DNA of 7,580 nucleotides from Clostridiales bacterium (GTDB lineage: Bacteria > Bacillota > Clostridia > Oscillospirales > Oscillospiraceae), in contig JAHZFC010000109.1 in NCBI GenBank assembly GCA_019421525.1, forward strand, positions 1 through 7,580, in the 5' to 3' direction. Shown one piece after another: positions 1 through 4,016 of this stretch. Positions within the stretch are counted from its first letter, which is position 1, and each line of letters opens with the position of its first letter. The position numbers and the translations under genes were made by a program. The notes below the pieces were generated by a model. That model was not told the origin of the DNA. It was given only the letters and a program-made list of their open reading frames with translations, and did no database searches.

Positions 1-1
1 A

Positions 2-100
2 TTCTACCGTTTTTCCGTGAAAAAGGCAAGAGTCAGGACCACCCGTATAACAGGTGATCTGCTCTGCCCCTATAAGGTGCTCATACTGACAGAGCCTTAG
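2..100 (+). CDS. Possible C-terminal tail of a plus-strand protein, cut by the left edge
   Basis: A plus-strand frame is open from the left edge and gives 32 residues ending ...YKVLILTEP before a TAG stop at 98-100. The other two plus-strand frames stop earlier. The stop lies 26 bases ahead of a strong plus-strand intrinsic terminator, which is the spacing expected at the end of a real gene, and this is the main support. The fragment is basic (KKARVRTTR) and I recognise no family. The DNA is less GC-rich than the rest of the window, which would suit a transferred or mobile segment. It could instead be the 3' end of a structured non-coding RNA: short inverted repeats (CACC/GGTG, GCTCTG/CAGAGC at 61-66 and 90-95) lie within and beside it. 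An open frame of this length can occur by chance. Confidence 0.3.
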   Translation, partial: FYRFSVKKARVRTTRITGDLLCPYKVLILTEP

Positions 101-126
101 GCCCCCGAATGATATTTCGATTGCAT

Positions 127-172
127 CTGTGCCCCACTGTCAATTTTATTGGCGGTGGGGTGCAGTCTTTTT
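127..172 (+). terminator. Strong plus-strand intrinsic terminator
   Basis: Bases 127-143 pair with 149-165 to give an uninterrupted 17-bp stem closed by a 5-base loop, followed by TCTTTTT. Four of the pairs are G-U wobbles in plus-strand RNA (130/162, 131/161, 138/154, 140/152). They would be A-C mismatches on the minus strand, and the T-run is also on the plus side, so the direction is clear. It ends a plus-strand transcript that enters from outside the window. Confidence 0.85.
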
Positions 173-328
173 CGGCTCTATGAGCCTTCCTCAGCCCTCA
201 ACTGCCCTTGCAAACGCTTATTTCTATTACACGGTCCCATCGAGATACCTGCCTTAACCTGTTTTCTGTTCAAAGGTATGACCTTTGAGGGACCACGCGC
301 ATAGCACATGGTTTCGTCCTACAACAAG
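173..328. other. Stretch with no supported gene
   Basis: I find no convincing gene between the plus-strand terminator and the terminator hairpin of the next minus-strand gene. A minus-strand frame of 43 codons (178-309) is open but has only a weak AGGA upstream and no recognisable product. An imperfect inverted repeat, GGTCCC at 231-236 with GGGACC nearby at 288-293, could fold or mark the edge of an insertion. I see no direct-repeat duplication that would prove a mobile element. Confidence 0.4.
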
Positions 329-361
329 GCCGGGGGCCCGGCTTCTGCCTGGGCCCCCGGC
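329..361 (-). terminator. Terminator hairpin after the S-component gene
   Basis: GCCGGGGGCCC pairs perfectly with GGGCCCCCGGC (11 bp) around an 11-base loop, 36 bases past the stop codon of the minus-strand gene. The downstream tail on the minus strand (CTTGTTGTAGG) is only moderately T-rich, so efficiency is uncertain. The hairpin is symmetric and could also act on the plus strand, where no T-run follows. Confidence 0.6.
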
Positions 362-397
362 GGGGTGAAAACGAGTTTGTGGTCAGGGATGGGCGGG

Positions 398-988
398 TCA
401 CAGTCCACTGTCCGCGGGCTGGGCCTTGGGGGCCTTGCGGAAGGGGACCATGCCGGTGCGGTCCAGGGCCACCATCACCACAGGGATGACCACCAGCTGG
501 AGGATGATGCCTGGGATGGCGGTGAGCAGCGCGCCGGACAGGAACAGCTGCCAGGTAAAGGGCGCGCCGGACACGCCGCTGATCACTACCCGGACTACGC
601 CCCACACCAGCCTGCCGCCCACCATGGCGATGAGCAGGGAGCGGTACAGGGCCACCACGCACTGCCAGCGGGAGCGGCCGTACAGGAACCCGGCGATCCC
701 GCCGTAGGCGGCCAGCTCGAGGGCCATGGCGATGGCGTTGGGCATCTGAGGCATACCGAACAGGACCATACGCAGCAGCGGCAGGACGAAGCCCACCGCC
801 AGGCCGTAGGGCCAGCCGCAGATCAGGCCGCAGAGAAAGACCGGCAGGTGCATGGGCAGCAGCATGTTGCCGATCTGGGGGATCTGTCCGGTGAAGAAGG
901 GCAGGACGATGCCCAGGGCGAGGAACAGGGCGGACAGGACCAGCGTGTATACAGGCCGCTTGCGGGACTGGGTCATGTTGTTGTTCAT
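398..988 (-). CDS. ECF transporter S component (substrate-binding membrane subunit)
   Basis: A 196-residue, strongly hydrophobic protein with a short polar basic N-terminus (MTQSRKR) and about six membrane segments (roughly residues 14-30, 41-58, 61-77, 85-104, 111-131, 146-176). Length, topology and the GNMLLPMHLPVFLCGLICG block (40-58) fit the S components of energy-coupling-factor vitamin importers. These bind the vitamin and dock onto a shared EcfT/EcfA/EcfA' module to import it. I recall similar blocks in proteins annotated as pantothenate-type (PanT-like) S components, but the substrate cannot be read from sequence alone, so no symbol is given. No EcfA or EcfT gene is in the window, so this is a solitary group-II S component. 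The start ATG at 988 has GGAGGAG eight bases upstream; an in-frame ATG four codons later is less well placed. The gene has its own promoter, a long leader and a terminator. Confidence 0.82.
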   Translation of the reverse strand: MNNNMTQSRKRPVYTLVLSALFLALGIVLPFFTGQIPQIGNMLLPMHLPVFLCGLICGWPYGLAVGFVLPLLRMVLFGMPQMPNAIAMALELAAYGGIAGFLYGRSRWQCVVALYRSLLIAMVGGRLVWGVVRVVISGVSGAPFTWQLFLSGALLTAIPGIILQLVVIPVVMVALDRTGMVPFRKAPKAQPADSGL

Positions 989-1020
989 GGGGAAAACTCC
1001 TCCTCAAAAAGTATGATCTG

Positions 1021-1129
1021 CGCTGCCTTCTGGCGGCACAGAGCCTTCCTGGCTCTTTTTGTGGAGTTTGCAGGGGATAAGAGAGGACCGGCCTTCTGGC
1101 CGGGGACCAGGCGGATCGCCTGGCGGTTT
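1021..1129 (-). promoter_or_regulatory. Hairpin-rich 5' leader of the S-component gene
   Basis: From the predicted start of transcription (about 1129) to the ATG there are about 140 bases with four consecutive hairpins: 1107-1123 (CCAGGCG/CGCCTGG), 1088-1103 (CCGGCC/GGCCGG), 1040-1056 (AGAGCC/GGCTCT) and 1022-1037. Three share a GCC-AG(G)AA-GGC apical motif on the minus strand. The ribosome binding site is free of them. It does not match the THF or TPP riboswitch consensus that I know. On the plus strand two of the hairpins are followed by five Ts (1057-1060 region and 1127-1131) and look like plus-strand terminators, so the true sense is open. Confidence 0.4.
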
Positions 1130-1135
1130 TTATCT

Positions 1136-1164
1136 ATCATAAACGCTCCCGCCCGATCCGTCAA
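1136..1164 (-). promoter_or_regulatory. Sigma-A-type promoter of the S-component gene
   Basis: On the minus strand, TTGACG (1159-1164) and TATGAT (1136-1141) are separated by exactly 17 bases. Both hexamers match the consensus at five of six positions. Transcription should start near 1129, about 140 bases before the start codon. The promoter lies in the 238-base gap after the ABC operon, so the S-component gene can be expressed on its own. Confidence 0.75.
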
Positions 1165-1226
1165 GGGAAACGCAAACAGAGAACGGGCCTTTGAGCCGGC
1201 GGGAGCGGATATGCAGCCGGAAAGGA

Positions 1227-2054
1227 TCACTCCGCCGACGGCTGGGAGATGTCCACACCGAAGAACTGCTGGCTGAGCTCAGACAGCTGGCCGGAGGCGC
1301 TGAGGTCGGCCAGGGCCTGGTCCACCGCCTCCCGGAGGGACGCGGACTCCTCCCCCTTGCGGAAGGGGATGGCGATGGGGTTGGCGTCGTCACTGACGGC
1401 TGCCACCCTCAGGTCGGCCTCCGGGTGCTGGTCCATGTAGTCGTAAAAGGTGACCTCAGCGTTGAGGGTGGCGTCGATGCGTCCGGCCTCCAGCAGCTCG
1501 ATGGTCTGGAGCAGGTCGTCCACCCCGGTGGCGGTGGCGCCGTAGCTCTCCGCCAGGGTGGCATAGGTGCTGGCCAGGGTGTTGGCGGTGGTCTTGCCGT
1601 CCAGGTCCTCAAAGGAGTTGATGTCGGTGTTGTCCCCCCGGACGATGATCACCGTGCGGTTGTAGGCGTAAGGGGTGGAGAAGTCGTAGCGTTCCTGCCG
1701 GTCCTCGTCCACATCCACGCCGTTGATGACCATGTCATACCGGCCGGAGTCCAGCCCGGCGAACAGGCCGTCCCACTGGCCCTCCACGAAGGTAGCCTCT
1801 ACCCCCAGCTCCTGGGCGATGAGCCGGCCCACCTCCACGTCGTAGCCGGTGAGGGTGCCGTCCTCGTCGTGATAGTTCCAGGGGGACCAGGTGCCCTCCA
1901 GGGCGATGACGATCTCTCCCCGCTCCCGGATCTGGGCCAGCTGTTCGCCGGCGCTCTGGCTGGCTCCCACATCCTGGCTGGAACAGCCGGACAGGAGCAG
2001 CAGGCCGGACATGGCCGCGGCCAGGAAAAGGGCCGCTTTTCTGTGTTGTCTCAT
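1227..2054 (-). CDS. Polar amino acid ABC transporter, substrate-binding lipoprotein (possibly cystine)
   Basis: A 275-residue lipoprotein that captures an amino acid outside the membrane and delivers it to the permease encoded upstream. Residues 1-23 form a lipoprotein signal peptide (basic MRQHRK, hydrophobic core) with lipobox L21-S-G-C24. Residues about 46-268 form a family-3 solute-binding domain (SBP_bac_3), with EGTWSPWNY (53-61), GYDVEVGRLIA (70-80), EGQWDGLFAGLDSGRYDM (91-108) and DEDRQERYDFSTPYA (117-131). R119 sits at the usual carboxylate-binding arginine position. The overall pattern recalls cystine binders of the TcyA/FliY type, which is an inference. The start is the ATG at 2054, preceded by GGAG seven bases away; an upstream in-frame ATG would add a proline-rich extension with no signal peptide. 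The gap to the ATPase stop codon is only four bases, suggesting translational coupling. No convincing terminator follows the stop. Confidence 0.9.
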   Translation of the reverse strand: MRQHRKAALFLAAAMSGLLLLSGCSSQDVGASQSAGEQLAQIRERGEIVIALEGTWSPWNYHDEDGTLTGYDVEVGRLIAQELGVEATFVEGQWDGLFAGLDSGRYDMVINGVDVDEDRQERYDFSTPYAYNRTVIIVRGDNTDINSFEDLDGKTTANTLASTYATLAESYGATATGVDDLLQTIELLEAGRIDATLNAEVTFYDYMDQHPEADLRVAAVSDDANPIAIPFRKGEESASLREAVDQALADLSASGQLSELSQQFFGVDISQPSAE

Positions 2055-2058
2055 GATC

Positions 2059-2835
2059 TCACTCCATATCGTGTTGTTGTGCCGGGGCGGATGCCCCGGA
2101 GGGGGCATTCAGAGTGTGCAGGAAGGCGCGGGTGCGCTCCTGTCTGGGGCTTGCGAAGAAGGAAGGGGACTCCCCCGCCTCCACCACGGCCCCATGCTCC
2201 ATGAACACCACTTTGTTGGACACGTTCCGGGCAAAGCCCATCTCATGGGTGACCACCAGCATGGTCATGCCCTCCCGGGCCAGGTCCCGCATCACCGAGA
2301 GCACCTCACCGGTGAGTTCAGGGTCCAGGGCGGAGGTGGGCTCGTCAAAAAAGATGAGCTCCGGCTCCACGGCGATGGCCCGGGCGATGGCCACCCGCTG
2401 CTGCTGCCCGCCAGACAGGGCGCTGGGATAGGCGTCCGCCCGGTCGGCCAGGCCCACCTTCTTCAGGGCCTGCCGGCCCAGGTCCATAGCTTGGGCCTTT
2501 GGCAGTTTTCGGCCGATGACCAGCCCCTCGGTCACGTTCTCCAGGGCGGTCTTGTTGCGGAACAGGTTGTAGGACTGAAAGACGAAGGCGGTCTTTTTCC
2601 GCAGCCGGGCGATGTCTTTGCGGGCCATGCGGTCCAGGGAAAAGGTCTCTCCGTCGAAGCTCAGGGTGCCGCCGTCCGCCCGCTCCAGAAAGTTCATGCA
2701 CCGCAGCAGGGTGGTCTTGCCCGAGCCGCTGGGGCCCAGGATGGCCACCACGTCCCCCTTGTCCACCCGCAGGCTCACCCCCCGGAGCACTTCTTGACCG
2801 CCGAAGGACTTGCGGATATCTGTCACTTCCAGCAT
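2059..2835 (-). CDS. Polar amino acid ABC transporter, ATP-binding protein
   Basis: A 258-residue cytoplasmic ATPase that powers the importer formed with the neighbouring permease and lipoprotein. All ABC motifs are intact: Walker A GPSGSGKT (34-41), Q-loop Q87 (FVFQSYNLF), signature LSGGQQQR (140-147), Walker B LIFFDEP (160-166), SALD D-loop (168-171) and switch histidine H197 (VVTHEMGFA). VTHEMGFA and FFDEPTSALDPE are typical of the GlnQ/HisP/TcyC-type subfamily for polar amino acids. The start is placed at the ATG at 2835, which has GGGAGGTG five bases upstream. An in-frame ATG eight codons earlier (2859) lacks a Shine-Dalgarno sequence and would overlap the permease 3' end. The short tail after residue 243 (APSGASAPAQQ) is poorly conserved in type. 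Confidence 0.93.
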   Translation of the reverse strand: MLEVTDIRKSFGGQEVLRGVSLRVDKGDVVAILGPSGSGKTTLLRCMNFLERADGGTLSFDGETFSLDRMARKDIARLRKKTAFVFQSYNLFRNKTALENVTEGLVIGRKLPKAQAMDLGRQALKKVGLADRADAYPSALSGGQQQRVAIARAIAVEPELIFFDEPTSALDPELTGEVLSVMRDLAREGMTMLVVTHEMGFARNVSNKVVFMEHGAVVEAGESPSFFASPRQERTRAFLHTLNAPSGASAPAQQHDME

Positions 2836-2851
2836 CGGTCCACCTCCCTGG

Positions 2852-3511
2852 TCATCCATAGGCGCTCAGCCTCTTTTCTCCCGCCCGCTGGAGCCTGGTG
2901 AGCACCGTGCAGAACAGAAGGTAGATAAGCCCCACCTCGATATACAGCGGCAGGAACTCCAGCTCCCGGGAGGCGATGCGCTGGGTGGCCATGAACATCT
3001 CCGTCACCGTGATATTGGACGCCAGGGAGGTGTCTTTCACCATGGCGATCAGGGAGTTGGACAGGGAGGGAAAGGCGGTGCGCATGGCCTGGGGCAGGAC
3101 GATGCGCCTCATGGCCTGGCCGTAGGACAGCCCTGCGCACAGCGCGCCCTCCATCTGGCCGGCAGGAACCGACTCCAGGGCGGCCCGCACCGTCTCGGCG
3201 CAGTAGGCCCCCTCGTTGATGGAAAAGACCAGCACCGCCGCCGGGAAGGGATCCAGCACGATACCCAGGTCGGGCAGACCATAGAACACCACGAACAGCT
3301 GGACCAGCACCGGCGTGCCCCGGATGACCCAGATGTATGACCGGCACACCTGCCGCAGCACGGGCACCTTGGCAAACTGGACCAGGGCCACCGCGACGGC
3401 GATCACCATGGCCAGGGAAAAGGACAGGGCGGTCAGGGGGATGGTCATGGTCAGACCGGGCAGAAGGATCTGCCAAAAGGAGTCGGCCAACAGGCTCCAC
3501 AGTTCATCCAC
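2852..3511 (-). CDS. Polar amino acid ABC transporter, permease
   Basis: A 219-residue membrane protein of the HisM/GlnP family (BPD_transp_1 domain) and first gene of the importer operon. It has about five hydrophobic segments (roughly 18-45, 56-77, 89-108, 145-165, 187-207). The family block IRGTPVLVQLF lies at 63-73. The EAA loop, which docks onto the ATPase, reads E121-G-A-x3-G127-x9-I137-x-L-P140. With only one permease gene in the operon, it probably works as a homodimer. The start is a GTG at 3509-3511 with GGAGGTG seven bases upstream. An ATG (3514-3516) sits between them but is out of frame and opens only a short reading frame. The stop codon is 16 bases ahead of the chosen ATPase start. 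Confidence 0.92.
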   Translation of the reverse strand: MDELWSLLADSFWQILLPGLTMTIPLTALSFSLAMVIAVAVALVQFAKVPVLRQVCRSYIWVIRGTPVLVQLFVVFYGLPDLGIVLDPFPAAVLVFSINEGAYCAETVRAALESVPAGQMEGALCAGLSYGQAMRRIVLPQAMRTAFPSLSNSLIAMVKDTSLASNITVTEMFMATQRIASRELEFLPLYIEVGLIYLLFCTVLTRLQRAGEKRLSAYG

Positions 3512-3543
3512 AGCATGTCACCTCCAGGTATTGCACGAAGAGA

Positions 3544-3565
3544 GGGAGATGCCGAAGCATCCCCC
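3544..3565 (-). promoter_or_regulatory. UUCG-capped hairpin in the 5' leader of the ABC operon
   Basis: On the minus strand a 9-bp stem (one G-U pair) is closed by a C(UUCG)G tetraloop, a very stable fold. It begins about nine bases from the predicted mRNA 5' end. No T-run follows, so it is not a terminator. Stabilisation of the mRNA 5' end is a plausible role, but this is an inference. Confidence 0.55.
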
Positions 3566-3580
3566 ATATTTCCTAAGACT

Positions 3581-3609
3581 AGTATAAAAGTGCGGGGGGA
3601 TAAATGCAA
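3581..3609 (-). promoter_or_regulatory. Sigma-A-type promoter of the amino acid ABC operon
   Basis: On the minus strand, TTGCAT (3604-3609) and TATACT (3581-3586) are exactly 17 bases apart. Transcription should begin near 3574, about 63 bases before the permease GTG. The -35 box directly abuts a long inverted repeat, so the promoter is probably under regulator control. Confidence 0.75.
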
Positions 3610-3647
3610 ATGCCTATCTTATATGATGAAAGATACGGAATAGGCAT
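3610..3647. promoter_or_regulatory. Inverted repeat upstream of the ABC operon promoter (candidate operator)
   Basis: ATGCCTAT (3610-3617) and ATAGGCAT (3640-3647) are perfect inverted copies with centres 30 bp apart, about three helical turns. An inner pair, TATCTT (3615-3620) and AAGATA (3630-3635), is also inverted. The repeat touches the -35 box, which is the usual site for an activator or looping repressor. I cannot assign a regulator. Read as minus-strand RNA it could form a bulged hairpin followed by a T-rich stretch, so a terminator role for transcription arriving from further upstream is an alternative. Confidence 0.5.
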
Positions 3648-3661
3648 GACAAGGAATTTCC

Positions 3662-3803
3662 CATCCCGTTTCGGAGCCGGGGGAGCGGGCCGTCAGGCCC
3701 AAGCGGTCTCATCGACTGTCAGGGGGACAGTAAAACCCCCGGTATCGGGATGTGAGGCTGAAAGGGCGGCTTTCAGACACGGACAGGAGACCCTGCTCGA
3801 TCC
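3662..3803 (+). ncRNA. Structured RNA element, candidate divergent cobalamin riboswitch with no gene behind it
   Basis: The region is dense in perfect pairings: CATCCCG 3662-3668 with 3746-3752; CCGGGGG 3677-3683 with 3736-3742; GGGCC/GGCCC 3687-3700 with a GTCA loop; ACTGTC 3715-3720 with 3726-3731; CTGAAAG 3758-3764 with 3770-3776; and GGTCTC 3705-3710 with GAGACC 3787-3792. On the plus strand, in order, it shows GGGGGA, a short hairpin, CGGTCTCATCGACTGT, CGGGATGTGAGGC and GGACAGGAGACCCTGC. These run parallel to the cobalamin (RF00174) landmarks GGGAA, a P4-like hairpin, CGGACCCGCCACTGT, GGGAAGGC and the B12 box GTCAGGAGACCTGCC. The match is imperfect (CGACTG for CCACTG, missing GGTGAAAATCC loop, short central part), and no cobalamin-type gene follows on the plus strand. 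It may be a decayed or orphan riboswitch, or a structured element that acts on the other strand. Confidence 0.45.
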
Positions 3804-3820
3804 CAGATGCCCCGGATAAA

Positions 3821-3849
3821 AGAATAGTGAATACCCTGGAGAAAATCAA
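3821..3849 (-). promoter_or_regulatory. Possible second upstream promoter toward the ABC operon
   Basis: On the minus strand, TTGATT (3844-3849) and TATTCT (3821-3826) are 17 bases apart. A transcript from here (start near 3814) would pass through the structured element and the inverted repeat before reaching the ABC operon. The hexamers are weaker than those of the proximal promoter, and the surrounding DNA is locally AT-rich, so a chance match is possible. Confidence 0.35.
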
Positions 3850-3957
3850 ATACTTATCTCATATATCCATCCATGCGGAAAAAATATGGCAGTGCCGCTT
3901 CGTCCGATCTGCTGCGCCTGACAGCGGGGCATCCGCTGCAGCTGGATCTGGATAGAC

Positions 3958-3992
3958 AACGCCCCTGCGGCCAAAGAGGCCGCAGGGGCGTT
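3958..3992 (-). terminator. Terminator hairpin after the SLH-protein gene
   Basis: A perfect 15-bp stem (AACGCCCCTGCGGCC with GGCCGCAGGGGCGTT) and a 5-base loop lie 24 bases past the minus-strand stop codon. The T-tract after it on the minus strand is short (TTGTCTATCC). It is symmetric and could also stop any plus-strand transcript coming from the structured element. Confidence 0.7.
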
Positions 3993-4016
3993 CCGGCAGA
4001 GATCGTGCAAGGAGGT

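Noticed and set aside
178..309. A 43-codon minus-strand frame beyond the S-component gene
   Set aside because: It has only a weak AGGA upstream, no recognised product, and lies after a terminator hairpin in a non-coding-looking stretch. It is too weak to call.
985..1230. An 81-codon minus-strand frame ahead of the S-component gene
   Set aside because: It has no ribosome binding site, covers the promoter and hairpin leader, and gives no recognisable product.
308..1276. A 322-codon plus-strand frame across the S-component gene
   Set aside because: It runs through the terminator, the S-component gene, its leader and its promoter. The product is His/Gly/Gln-rich with no recognisable fold, while the opposite strand encodes a clean membrane protein.
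2055..2108. An 18-residue upstream extension of the binding lipoprotein
   Set aside because: It would place a proline-rich stretch before the lipoprotein signal peptide and overlap the ATPase stop region. The ATG at 2054 has a proper GGAG.
3604..3819. A 71-codon plus-strand frame in the gap between operons
   Set aside because: It starts in the inverted repeat and runs through the structured element, with no ribosome binding site and an implausible product.
3512..4016. A T-box, SAM, TPP, glycine or THF riboswitch in the gap or in the S-component leader
   Set aside because: The defining conserved motifs of each (for example the T-box GGTGGNACCGCG, or the glycine GCAA and CTCAGG blocks) are absent on both strands.
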